A stretch of DNA of 40,890 nt from Nostoc desertorum CM1-VF14 (GTDB lineage: Bacteria > Cyanobacteriota > Cyanobacteriia > Cyanobacteriales > Nostocaceae): contig JAHHHR010000065.1 in NCBI GenBank assembly GCA_019359245.1, positions 1-40,890 on the forward strand, written 5' to 3'. A program made the position numbers and the translations under genes. Shown one piece after another: positions 32,253 through 40,831 of this stretch. The notes below the pieces were generated by a model, which saw only the letters and a program-made list of their open reading frames with translations, was not told where the DNA came from and made no database searches. Each line of letters begins with the position of its first letter. Position 1 is the stretch's first letter.

Positions 32253-33557
32253 TTAATACTTGAACTGATTGACAACTTTCTGCAAATCTACTGCCATTCG
32301 GGACAGTTCTGTGGCTGCCTCTAATGTATTACTAGTTCCAGTAGTCGTACTTTGAGTATTAAGTGCCACAATTCCAATACTTTTGGCAATATCTGATGTT
32401 CCTTTGGCTGCCTCAGCCATATTTCGACCAATTTCATTTGTAGTTGCTGTTTGTTCCTCAATAGCACTGGCGATCGTGCTTTGGAAGTCGTTGATTTGGT
32501 TGATAATACTAGTAATCTGAGTGATGGCTTGAACGGCACTTTTTGTATCTGTCTGAATTGCTTCAATTCGCTGGCTTATATCTTCAGTCGCACTTGCCGT
32601 TTGTTTGGCTAATTCTTTCACCTCGTTTGCGACTACGGCAAATCCTCTACCTGCATCTCCGGCTCTAGCCGCCTCAATTGTAGCATTGAGCGCTAGCAGG
32701 TTTGTTTGCCCTGCGATCGAGGTAATGACTTTAATAACTTTGCCAATTTCGATGCTGCTTTGACCGAGTTTGTTAATTGTCTCATTTGTGCGATCAGCTG
32801 TTTTAACTGCCTCAGTCGTCACCTTTGCTCCTTGAGTAACGGTCTTAGCAATTTCTCGAATGCTAGCATTCATCTCTTCTACGGCAGTCACAACTGTATT
32901 AGTATTCTGACTTACCTGTTCAGCTGAGGCAGACGCAGAAGTGGCTTGTTCGGCTGTTTGTTCGGCGTTCTCACTCATTTCTTTGCTAACTGCGGTTAAT
33001 TCTTCTGCGGAAGACGCAACTGCTGTTGCCACCTCTGTCATCTGTCTAATTGAAGACTGTAGGCTGCTAATCATCTGATTTGCATTATCCGTGAGCTGCT
33101 TAAACTCTCCTGCATTGCTTGCCTCGATTTGCTTGGACAAATTTCCTTGAGCGACGGCAAGGCTGACCTCATTAATACCTTTTATCTGCTCTCTTAAATT
33201 TGTAGACATCTGATTCAAGTTGTCGAGCGATTCTTTCCAATTCCCACCGGCTCCTTTGACAACGGCTTGAGAACCAAGCTTGCCTTCGATACCAATCTCG
33301 GATGCCAAGCGATTAACTTCGTTAGCAAAGTTTTGATTTAAACTCACCAATTCATTAAAAACTGAGGTGATTTCACCCAGTTCATTATTCTCATCAGCTA
33401 AACGGACGGTAAAATCACCGTTTTTTGCCGCCTTAAGTGCTATTAGTAACGCTTGCAATTGCACTTTTATTACACTGTCATCGGTCGGTTGCGAATCTGC
33501 ACTATCCGCCGAGGGAGATTTAGAGTTGGCTGTTTTTCCAGCCCGATTTGTAGTCAT
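32253..33557 (-). CDS. Soluble methyl-accepting chemotaxis receptor with two HAMP-like segments
   Basis: A 434-residue receptor without any membrane segment or signal. After a polar Ser/Asp-rich start (1-30) come two HAMP-like units (about 35-90, NGDFTVRLADENNELGEI; and about 130-180, QGNLSKQIEASNAGEFKQL). The signalling coiled coil has the conserved hairpin tip IAGQTNLLALNATIEAARAG then DAGRGFAVVANEV. It ends at VVNQFKY, with no CheR/CheB-tethering pentapeptide. It should sit in cytoplasmic arrays with CheA and CheW and sense a cell-internal cue or a partner protein. It is 17 bp after cheW. Confidence 0.9.
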   Translation of the reverse strand: MTTNRAGKTANSKSPSADSADSQPTDDSVIKVQLQALLIALKAAKNGDFTVRLADENNELGEITSVFNELVSLNQNFANEVNRLASEIGIEGKLGSQAVVKGAGGNWKESLDNLNQMSTNLREQIKGINEVSLAVAQGNLSKQIEASNAGEFKQLTDNANQMISSLQSSIRQMTEVATAVASSAEELTAVSKEMSENAEQTAEQATSASASAEQVSQNTNTVVTAVEEMNASIREIAKTVTQGAKVTTEAVKTADRTNETINKLGQSSIEIGKVIKVITSIAGQTNLLALNATIEAARAGDAGRGFAVVANEVKELAKQTASATEDISQRIEAIQTDTKSAVQAITQITSIINQINDFQSTIASAIEEQTATTNEIGRNMAEAAKGTSDIAKSIGIVALNTQSTTTGTSNTLEAATELSRMAVDLQKVVNQFKY

Positions 33558-33574
33558 TGCAAAGCGCTCCTGAA

Positions 33575-34045
33575 TTATTCGTTAATCTGATTTGTTAAAT
33601 TAATATCTAGAATTTTCTCGGCGTCTAGAACTAACAGAAATCCCTCTGGGAGCGGGTAAGCTCCTGCTAGCATCTGACGCATTCTACCTTTTAACGTTGC
33701 AGGTGGGGGTTGAAAGGTGTTTTGTTCAAACTCTAAAACATCTCCCACATAATCGACCTTTAAACTGGCTACTTCATGCTCAGAACACACAATGATATTA
33801 AATCCCTGCGGTTCTTCTACAAGTTTTATAGTTGATTGTGTCTGCGGTTCGCTCATCTCTAATCGACGCTGCAAATCGATGACAGTAATAATTCGTCCAC
33901 GTAAATTAATCAACCCATAGATATCTGGTGGTGCTAAAGGTACAGGAGTCGTTGCTTGTGGACGAATCACTTCTTGAACGTGTTGCACGTCAATACCAAA
34001 GTAAGCTCCTTTGAGGAAAAATGTGCAAATTTGTTGTTCAGCCAT
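33575..34045 (-). CDS. cheW: Chemotaxis adaptor protein CheW
   Basis: A 156-residue single CheW (SH3-like) domain: QQICTFFLKGAYFGIDVQHV then QEVIRPQATTPVPLAP, DIYGLINLRGRIITVIDLQR, and VASLKVDYVGDVLE. It links the receptor to CheA. Its start overlaps the end of cheA by 8 bp, so translation is probably coupled. Confidence 0.93.
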   Translation of the reverse strand: MAEQQICTFFLKGAYFGIDVQHVQEVIRPQATTPVPLAPPDIYGLINLRGRIITVIDLQRRLEMSEPQTQSTIKLVEEPQGFNIIVCSEHEVASLKVDYVGDVLEFEQNTFQPPPATLKGRMRQMLAGAYPLPEGFLLVLDAEKILDINLTNQINE

Positions 34046-36242
34046 GAGTCGCTAATTGCAGCAAATGAGGGTTAGCAATCCGAATTACAGTCTCAATGTC
34101 AAGAATTTCTGTGATTTGTCCTTGAATTACAGCACAGAAAAGTACACCAGGTCTACTAGAGATACCTTTAATGTTCAGTGGTTCTTCCACAATATCAAGA
34201 ATGCGATCGACTACTAGCCCAACACTGAGTTCTGAGTATGGAGAGACAATAATTATCTGGAGCGTTTCGGCAACTGTCGCCAAAGCCTCATCATTAAAGG
34301 GATCGCGAGCGCCAAATATCTTATAAAGATCGATCAGTGGCAAAATTTGCCCGTAAGACTGGAAGACATCCTGATTAGCCACTTTTTCTACAGCAGAAGC
34401 AAGAATCTCTTCGAGCCGAAATGCGATCGCCAGTGGAATGCCCATGCGTGCGCCTTGGGGACCTTCAAATAGTAAAATTGTTTGGCGATCGCCTGCTTGC
34501 TCTAGGCTATTTACAGCGTTTTCGCTCAACAACTGCTTTTGTTTGGCGGTTATACCAGTTCGGTTTGCCAAACCGACAACATCAATAATTAATGCCACTA
34601 TGCCATCCCCTAAAACTGTGGCTCCTGCAAATAGGGATAGCGTTTTTAACTGTCTTCCCAAAGGTTTAACTACAATATCTTGAATGTCTTCAATTGTGTC
34701 TACGACCAGTCCAAAGCGATAATTATCAACTTGCACAATTACTAGACTGAGTGTTTCTAAGTTGCTGATACTATCCTGTTGCAATGCTTGATTGAGGTAA
34801 ACCAATGGCACAAGATTACCCCGCAAGCGATACACAGGCACATCGTATAATATCTCAATGCTATTGAGTGCTTCTAGGCGTACTAGCTCTTGTAAACTTG
34901 CTTGGGGAATAGCATAGCGATTGTCGCCACTACTGACAATCAATGCTGGAATAATTGCCAATGTTAACGGAATCTTGATTTTGAAAGTCGTCCCTTGTCC
35001 CTGTTGGCTGTAAATTTCAATCGTTCCGTTAATCTTCTCAATATTACTCTTGACAATATCCATCCCAACCCCCCGCCCGGAAAGGTAAGTTACCTGTTCA
35101 GCAGTAGAGAAGCCGGATAAAAAAATTAAGTTCATCACTTCTGACTCACTCATAGTTGCAGCCTGCACAGCGTTCACTAAACCAAGTTGCTGCGCTCGCC
35201 CTTTGAGCCGTTCTAAATTCAGACCGCGACCATCATCGCCAATTTCAATATTTACTTTGCCGCTTTCGTGAAAGGCTCTGAGAAATAGCCGTCCTAAGCT
35301 TGGCTTTCCACAAGCAACCCGCTCGGCTGGTAATTCAATCCCATGATCGATGCAGTTGCGTACTAAATGCGTCAAAGGGTCTTTAATTGTTTCAATAATA
35401 CTTTTGTCTAGTTCAGTTTCTGCGCCCTCCATCTCCACCTCAACTTCTTTACCGGAAGCGATCGCTAAATCGCGGGTGACGCGAGGGAACTTTTGCCAAA
35501 TGGAACTAATTGGTTGCAGTCGAGTTTTCATCACTCCTTCCTGCAACTCGGCTGTAAGTAGGCTTAGGTGCTGGCAGGTAGCAGCAAAATTATTATCCTT
35601 AAATTTTGTACTAAATCCAATTACCTGGTTACGGGCTAAAACAAGTTCACCCACTAGGTTCATCATCTGATCTAGCAGATTAACATTGACTCGAATATAA
35701 GCAGATTCTGATGTTGTCGTTGATATTTCTGTGAGTTCGTGATTGAGAGCTTCTACAGACTCACTAGCTGCTGTATCTTCTTGTGGCGTTTGTATATTAA
35801 CAGGCAATTGAGAGGGCTTTGGAGTCTGTTTAGTTTCTGACAATCGGGTTAATAACCCGATCAGTGCTGAATAATCGCGTAGGCGCAGCCCGTCGTAGAC
35901 ATCGCTATCCTGCTTTGTAGCTTGAATTTGAGACAGGATTTGCCGAATGCTATCAACTGTTTGGAGTAAAGTACTAATAATGTCAGGGGTAATTGCTAGC
36001 TGGCGATCGCGCAGACACGAGAGCAAATTCTCTCCAGCATGAGCAAGTGATTCTAAATTAGGAAACGGTAAAAAGCCGCAATTTCCTTTAAGCGTATGGA
36101 GTGAGCGATAAATGCGAACTAATGCTTCTCCATTCGCAGATGTTTTTTCTAGCTCAATAATATCGCTTTCAATTTGATTCAAGTTCTCATAGCTTTCAAC
36201 GAGAAATGCTTCTATATCATCGTCAATTTCATTTAACTCCAT
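34038..36242 (-). CDS. cheA: Chemotaxis histidine kinase CheA with two CheW-like domains
   Basis: The 734-residue kinase has an N-terminal HPt domain with His49 in SLHTLKGN, then a linker, the dimer domain (VNVNLLDQMMNLVGELVLAR, about 185-205) and the HATPase. The ATPase motifs are HLVRNCIDHGIE with Asn296, GDDGRGL, and GRGVGMDIVKSNIEKING. Two CheW-like domains follow, about 436-565 and 595-725. There is no P2 domain and no receiver. Residues 113-123 (SDVYDGLRLRD) in the HPt-dimer linker come from a dispersed repeat. ATG start at 36242. It heads the minus-strand unit. Confidence 0.95.
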   Translation of the reverse strand: MELNEIDDDIEAFLVESYENLNQIESDIIELEKTSANGEALVRIYRSLHTLKGNCGFLPFPNLESLAHAGENLLSCLRDRQLAITPDIISTLLQTVDSIRQILSQIQATKQDSDVYDGLRLRDYSALIGLLTRLSETKQTPKPSQLPVNIQTPQEDTAASESVEALNHELTEISTTTSESAYIRVNVNLLDQMMNLVGELVLARNQVIGFSTKFKDNNFAATCQHLSLLTAELQEGVMKTRLQPISSIWQKFPRVTRDLAIASGKEVEVEMEGAETELDKSIIETIKDPLTHLVRNCIDHGIELPAERVACGKPSLGRLFLRAFHESGKVNIEIGDDGRGLNLERLKGRAQQLGLVNAVQAATMSESEVMNLIFLSGFSTAEQVTYLSGRGVGMDIVKSNIEKINGTIEIYSQQGQGTTFKIKIPLTLAIIPALIVSSGDNRYAIPQASLQELVRLEALNSIEILYDVPVYRLRGNLVPLVYLNQALQQDSISNLETLSLVIVQVDNYRFGLVVDTIEDIQDIVVKPLGRQLKTLSLFAGATVLGDGIVALIIDVVGLANRTGITAKQKQLLSENAVNSLEQAGDRQTILLFEGPQGARMGIPLAIAFRLEEILASAVEKVANQDVFQSYGQILPLIDLYKIFGARDPFNDEALATVAETLQIIIVSPYSELSVGLVVDRILDIVEEPLNIKGISSRPGVLFCAVIQGQITEILDIETVIRIANPHLLQLATHG
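35877..35905 (-). repeat. HIP1-splitting dispersed repeat inside cheA
   Basis: On the coding strand it reads GCGATGTCTACGACGGGCTG then CGCCTACGC. Removal of 21 bases restores a HIP1 octamer, and the frame is kept. Confidence 0.75.
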
Positions 36243-36928
36243 CGGTTAATAAAGTATAAATTTATATATGTTATTTTAATACTATTTTAATATTAAGCCT
36301 CAGCAATGTCTATCTAAAGAGAGATGTTTGTCTTTGTTCAGGCTGAAGACATAATATTTGCCTTAATGATATAGTTAAGAGATAGGCAATCTTATCGTTG
36401 CTATTCAACTCAAAGTTTCAAAAATGGTCGTCGTCAAGACAGACAATCTTAACAAGTGCAAACAATGCAATATGCGTTCCGCCCCGCAACTCTTGGAGAC
36501 GCTACGCGTAGCTTGCTTCCCCGTAGAGGTACGTTAACGTCAGTTTCTCAAATCATAATAACTTTGGTAATACTCAAACTATGTCAAGCAGGTATGCCTC
36601 AAAATGTATCTTAATGGCATAAGCCTGTGAGAAATCGACCGTCTAACCGATATCCACCACACAATAATTTTGCATTGGCTTCGCAAAGTAAAGCTGGCAT
36701 TAGATCGGATTTCAAATACTTAACAAATTTTAAAAACTTCTATTATTAAAAATTTTAGCTTTACAGAATTATAGTTTCAGCGAGTTTGATAATTTTTCCG
36801 AAACTATCATTATTGACAATTGTAAAATTATATTTATTTCTTCTTTAATTGATTCATTTTAATTAATAATGTAGGCTAATTAGCCTAAATCAAGAATTAT
36901 TAAGCTAAAGCATAAAAGGAGAAAGCTG
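36243..36928. other. Divergent promoter region between cheA and cheY
   Basis: A spacer of 686 bp. It contains a GC-rich dispersed repeat (36494-36533, GAGACGCTACGCGTAGCTTG then CTTCCCCGTAGAGG), an insertion-sequence remnant (36571-36723), and an AT-rich right part that must hold the cheY promoter. No intact gene was found. Confidence 0.5.
36571..36723 (+). pseudogene. Remnant of an IS1-type transposase N-terminal part
   Basis: The plus strand reads YSNYVKQVCLKMYLNGISL, a TGA stop, then EIDRLTDIHHTIILHWLRKV and KLALD before TAA. This is the helix-turn-helix segment of Nostoc IS1-family transposases (VKQ.CL.MYLNG....IER.T...HTTI.HW). Only about 50 codons remain, with an internal stop. Confidence 0.6.
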
Positions 36929-37294
36929 ATGGCAATGGTTTTGATTATCGATGATGCAGCTTTTTCTCGCAGAATGATCCGTAAGTTTCTGCAAATCGAT
37001 GGTTATGAAATTATCGAAGCAAGTAATGGACGTGAGGGGTTAGAAATGGTTGACAACCATAAGCCAAATTGTGTGTTAGCGGATCTTCTAATGCCAGATA
37101 TGAATGGGTTTGAATTTCTGAAAGCTATGCAAGATAAAAAATTAAAGATTCCGACCATTATCATTTCTGCCGATATCCAAGAAGGGGCACGCAATCAAAG
37201 CTATAATCTGGGCGCAGTCAACTTTATTAATAAACCGCCAAAAGAAAGTGAATTGCGAAAGGCAGTCCAGGAAGTTCTTAATACTAAGGAATAA
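36929..37294 (+). CDS. cheY: Single-domain response regulator, CheY-like
   Basis: A 121-residue receiver with no output domain. The acid pocket is IIDDAAFSRR, the phospho-acceptor is Asp52 (LADLLMPDMNG), the switch Ser lies in TIIISADIQ and the Lys in FINKPPKE. AGGAG supports the ATG at 36929. It would be phosphorylated by CheA, or by the hybrid kinase downstream, and dephosphorylated by the CheC protein encoded 6 bp after it. The final target is not visible: no flagellar genes are present, and twitching or gliding machinery is the usual target in filamentous cyanobacteria. Confidence 0.92.
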   Translation: MAMVLIIDDAAFSRRMIRKFLQIDGYEIIEASNGREGLEMVDNHKPNCVLADLLMPDMNGFEFLKAMQDKKLKIPTIIISADIQEGARNQSYNLGAVNFINKPPKESELRKAVQEVLNTKE

Positions 37295-37300
37295 GTTTTC

Positions 37301-37891
37301 ATGAGTGTGACAGCAGAAGAACTGGATGCCCTACAAGAGCTAATTAATATTGGAGTCGGTCGAGCAGCAAGTCTACTTAATGAAATGGTAGACTCTCACA
37401 TTCGTCTGAAAATTCCGGTTGTTAGAGTCTTAACTGCTAACGAAGCATATCAAGAGTTAACAAAACGATTTCAGGATGATACTTTAGCAGCTGTAAAACT
37501 ACGCTTTACAGGCTCTTTTTATGGCACTGCTAGCTTAATTTTTCCAACTGACAGCGCATCAACATTGGTTGCAGTGCTTACAGGTGAAGAACCAGGATCG
37601 GCTGACCTAGATGCAGTGAAAATTGGCACCCTGAGCGAAATTGGTAACATTGTCATAAATGGGGTAATGGGTTCACTCAGTAATGTGCTAAAGAAGCATC
37701 TAAACTACACATTGCCCGTTTACTTAGAAGATACCCTTGAAAATTTATTATTATCTGCATACGAAAGCGATTCAAAAATCTTACTGGCACAAGCCAGTTT
37801 CACAATCGAACGCTTTGAAATTATCGGAGATATTATTTTAATCTTTCTGGTGGGTACTTTTGATTCGTTGATCAAGGCAATGAATGAGTAA
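37301..37891 (+). CDS. cheC: CheC-type phosphatase of CheY-P
   Basis: A 196-residue CheC-family protein. Both active helices are recognisable: DALQELINIGVGRAASLLNE (D-x3-E-x2-N, Asn16) with Pro at KIP, and TLSEIGNIVINGVMGSLSNV (E-x2-N) with Pro at TLP. The second site lacks the leading D/S. CheC proteins speed dephosphorylation of CheY-P. It sits 6 bp after cheY, so the two are one transcript and one functional pair. Confidence 0.87.
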   Translation: MSVTAEELDALQELINIGVGRAASLLNEMVDSHIRLKIPVVRVLTANEAYQELTKRFQDDTLAAVKLRFTGSFYGTASLIFPTDSASTLVAVLTGEEPGSADLDAVKIGTLSEIGNIVINGVMGSLSNVLKKHLNYTLPVYLEDTLENLLLSAYESDSKILLAQASFTIERFEIIGDIILIFLVGTFDSLIKAMNE

Positions 37892-37963
37892 AATCGCAAT
37901 AATTAAATAATATAATTATAGTAAAAATAGTTGAAATAAATATTAAAAAACTTTGATACTGCG

Positions 37964-39577
37964 ATGAATATAATTGAACAAGCTCAGGAAAAATTCAGCC
38001 TATTAGATAAAATTCCCTTAGGAGCTTTTGTTCTACAATCAGATTATATTGTTATTTTCTGGAACTCCTGTTTAGAGGAATGGACAAAAATTCCGAAAAG
38101 TAAAATTTTGGGAATTTCTATTCAGGAATATTTTCCTCATCTGAATCAACCTCGTTACGCTAGCCGTTTGCACCAAATTTTTCAAGGCGGGCCTCCAACA
38201 ATTTTTTCTTCTCAACTGCATAAATATATTATTCCAGTACCTATATCCAAAGATAAATACCGCATTCAACACACAACTGTTACTGCTGTATCTGCGTTGC
38301 ATGGAGATGGATTTTATGCTCTTTTTTCAATTGAAGATTTAACAGATTTAACATTCCGAGTTCAGGAATATAAAAACCTCCGCGATCAGGCTCTAGCAAT
38401 AGCAGAAGAACGCCAACGAGCGAAAGAAGCTGCTGAGAAAGCAAACCGTATAAAAGATGAATTTTTAGCAATTGTTTCTCATGAGCTTCGTTCTCCTCTT
38501 AACCCAATTTTGGGATGGGCAAAGCTATTAAAGAATCGCTCATTAAACGAAGCTACTACTGCGCGTGCCCTGGAAACAATCGAACGAAATGCTGAATTAC
38601 AGGCTCAATTGATTGAAGATTTGTTAGATATCTCTCGCATTCTCCAGGGCAAGTTAGCACTTAATTTAGAAAGGGTTAATATTGTTTTTACTGTTCAAGC
38701 CGCCTTAGAGACAGTGCAATTGGCAGCAGAAGCAAAGTCCGTTCAAATTAATGTTTATTTAGCTACAGGAATTGGACAGGTAAAGGGTGATAGTAATCGT
38801 ATTCAACAAATTATTTGGAATCTGCTCTCTAACGCCGTTAAATTCACACCATCTGGCGGACAGGTAGAAGTCTACTTAAAACAGATTGATTCTGAAGTAC
38901 AACTGATAGTTAGTGACACAGGTAAAGGTATTAATTCTGATTTTCTACCATACGTATTTGAATATTTCCGTCAGGCAGATAGTAGTACAACCCGAAGTTT
39001 TGGTGGGCTAGGACTTGGTTTAGCGATTGTGCGCCAACTTGTCGAATTACATGGTGGTACAGTTTTGGCAGAGAGCTTAGGAGAAGGACAAGGCGCGACG
39101 TTTACAGTTTGCCTACCCGTGTTTCAACATTTGGAATTAGGAAAGGAAAACAACAATTTATCAGGTGATTCCTATCCATCTTGTATGCTTTATGCTCCAC
39201 TAGAAGGAATACGTTTGTTAATTGTAGATGATAATGCTGATACCCGTGAGTTTCTGGCTTTTCTATTAGAACAGCAGGGAGCAATCGTGACGATCGCAGC
39301 ATCTGCCAATGAAGCACTGACTGCAATTATGCAGTCAAAACCAGATTTGCTGTTAAGCGATTTAGGTATGCCAGATATTGACGGTTACACTTTGATCAAA
39401 AAGTTACGAGCAATGCCCGCCAATTTAGGTGGAGAAATTCCGGCGATCGCTTTAAGTGCTTACGCCGCAGAAACCACACAAAAACAGGTTTTTACAGCCG
39501 GATTTCAACTCCATATCGCTAAACCAGCCGATCCTGCGAAACTCGTAGCTGCGATCGCAGCACTTGTTAACAACTGA
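37964..39577 (+). CDS. Hybrid histidine kinase (PAS - HisKA - HATPase - receiver)
   Basis: A 537-residue soluble protein. A PAS-like sensor (about 13-130, LGAFVLQSDYIVIFWNSCLE) leads through a coiled coil (YKNLRDQALAIAEERQRAKE) into HisKA with His173 (SHELRSPLNPILGW). The ATPase has Asn290 (NLLSNAVKFTPSGG), DTGKGI and GGLGLGLAI. The receiver has LLIVDDNADTREF and Asp466 (LLLSDLGMPDIDG). It follows cheC by 72 bp on the same strand and probably belongs to the same signalling circuit. The PAS ligand is unknown. Confidence 0.92.
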   Translation: MNIIEQAQEKFSLLDKIPLGAFVLQSDYIVIFWNSCLEEWTKIPKSKILGISIQEYFPHLNQPRYASRLHQIFQGGPPTIFSSQLHKYIIPVPISKDKYRIQHTTVTAVSALHGDGFYALFSIEDLTDLTFRVQEYKNLRDQALAIAEERQRAKEAAEKANRIKDEFLAIVSHELRSPLNPILGWAKLLKNRSLNEATTARALETIERNAELQAQLIEDLLDISRILQGKLALNLERVNIVFTVQAALETVQLAAEAKSVQINVYLATGIGQVKGDSNRIQQIIWNLLSNAVKFTPSGGQVEVYLKQIDSEVQLIVSDTGKGINSDFLPYVFEYFRQADSSTTRSFGGLGLGLAIVRQLVELHGGTVLAESLGEGQGATFTVCLPVFQHLELGKENNNLSGDSYPSCMLYAPLEGIRLLIVDDNADTREFLAFLLEQQGAIVTIAASANEALTAIMQSKPDLLLSDLGMPDIDGYTLIKKLRAMPANLGGEIPAIALSAYAAETTQKQVFTAGFQLHIAKPADPAKLVAAIAALVNN

Positions 39578-40147
39578 TGTATCCAAGTAGCAGGAATAGC
39601 CTGTAGCGATCGCTGGTACTGCCGTCGATAAATTTAAGAATGGCCCCCAGCAGTTTTGATTATAAGTGAAGAATTTTTACAAAAATAGATACTCTGCATA
39701 AAAACAATAAGTAACCTTGATTCATAGTTAACATTAACATTTCAAAAGTATAGCTTTTGCAGTTTACGGATAGGTATTAAGAAACACTGTTAAATAATTT
39801 ATGTAGAATTTTAAAATCTAGGCTTTAGAAGTCTAAATTAACAAGGCTTTGAAATCTAAATTTCATAATTTTATTGCAATTATTCAACTATTACCACATA
39901 GTTTTGTAGGTATTATTGATTTTGATGACTAACTATTGAATGCTTACAAGTTTATTAATTTTTATACTTGTGTCAAAGCTGTATAAGATGATTTAGCGAA
40001 TGTTATCTTGTACAACAATCATATGAATACTTTTAAAGTGCTATTGCACTTTTCAAAATTCAATGCCAAGCTTGCTGAGTAAGTTACCTAGCGAAATCTA
40101 GCTAACTTGCTTGTTATTGTTCTTACTTTAAACTTGGATAAACATTT
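39578..40147. other. AT-rich spacer containing a decayed gene fragment
   Basis: A spacer of 570 bp. The left part holds a HIP1 octamer and the remnant at 39600-39705. From there to 40147 it is strongly AT-rich with no gene found. Confidence 0.45.
39600..39705 (-). pseudogene. Decayed fragment of an M41-like protease gene
   Basis: Bases 39611-39647 (CGCTGGTACTGCCGTCGATA, then AATTTAAGAATGGCCCC) align with 28703-28746 in the N-terminal part of the M41-like gene. Matching blocks are CGCTGGTACTGC, ATAAATGGCCCC-like and AAAAATAGATA further right. The frame is broken. It probably derives from a second paralog of that gene. Confidence 0.45.
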
Positions 40148-40831
40148 ATGAAACCATCCCTTCCTCAAAATGATACTGACCCTACGAAACGCAAAAGTTC
40201 GCTAGAGCGCAACCAAGGAGAGTATGAATTTGATCACGATTTTTTAGCGCCTATGGCGATGCTTAAAGATGTGCCCTCTAACGAAAATTTTTCTACTAAG
40301 TATATTGCTGAACGCACAGTAGAGTCGGCAGAGCTTCCTATAAATCTGTTGGCCGTTAAAACCCGTTCTTTATGGGACCCTTTAGATGAATTGCAAGACT
40401 ATGAAGACTATTTTCCAGTTTTGCCTAGACCTAATGTCATCAAAACATACCAAACTGATGACTCTTTTTGTGAACAAAGGCTTTGTGGAGTAAATCCTCT
40501 TGTTTTACGCCGCATTCAGGAGATGCCACCTGGCTTTGCGTTTACCATTTCAGAACTGCAAGAGAGGTTTGGTAACTCTATCGACTTAGTAGAAAAACTT
40601 GCAAATGGAAATTTATATGTAGCTGATTATAGAGCGCTTGCATTTGTTAAAGGAGGTAATTACGAGAGAGGTAAAAAGTATTTACCAACCCCTATAGCTT
40701 TCTTTTGTTGGCGCAGTTCTGGTTTTAGCGATCGCGGTCAACTTGTACCTATTGCTATCCAAATAAACCCGGATTTCTCACAAACTCAGAAAAAAGCGGA
40801 GCTTCAAACTGATAAAATGTATATATGGTAA
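40148..40831 (+). CDS. Lipoxygenase family protein, N-terminal part only (truncated)
   Basis: A 227-residue frame matching the first half of cyanobacterial lipoxygenases: DYEDYFPVLPRPNVIKTYQT then DDSFCEQRLCGVNPLVLRRI, LYVADYRALAFVKGG, and YLPTPIAFFCWRSSGFSDRG then QLVPIAIQI. Whole proteins continue after an (M)YIW segment to the iron-binding HxxxH helix. Here a TAA follows MYIW directly, so the catalytic helix is absent. The next 59 bases to the window end show no continuing lipoxygenase frame. It is either a pseudogene or is interrupted by an insertion starting there. Lipoxygenases add O2 to polyunsaturated fatty acids; this product could not. Confidence 0.75.
   Translation: MKPSLPQNDTDPTKRKSSLERNQGEYEFDHDFLAPMAMLKDVPSNENFSTKYIAERTVESAELPINLLAVKTRSLWDPLDELQDYEDYFPVLPRPNVIKTYQTDDSFCEQRLCGVNPLVLRRIQEMPPGFAFTISELQERFGNSIDLVEKLANGNLYVADYRALAFVKGGNYERGKKYLPTPIAFFCWRSSGFSDRGQLVPIAIQINPDFSQTQKKAELQTDKMYIW

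Noticed and set aside
31954..32263. Repeat-coded small proteins over the second minisatellite
   Set aside because: They consist of the 21-bp and 7-bp repeats only and read through low-complexity DNA on both strands.
36424..36537. Plus-strand 37-codon frame (MVVVKTDNLNKCKQCN ...)
   Set aside because: Its second half is a dispersed repeat, there is no ribosome binding site, and it may only be flank of the insertion-sequence remnant.
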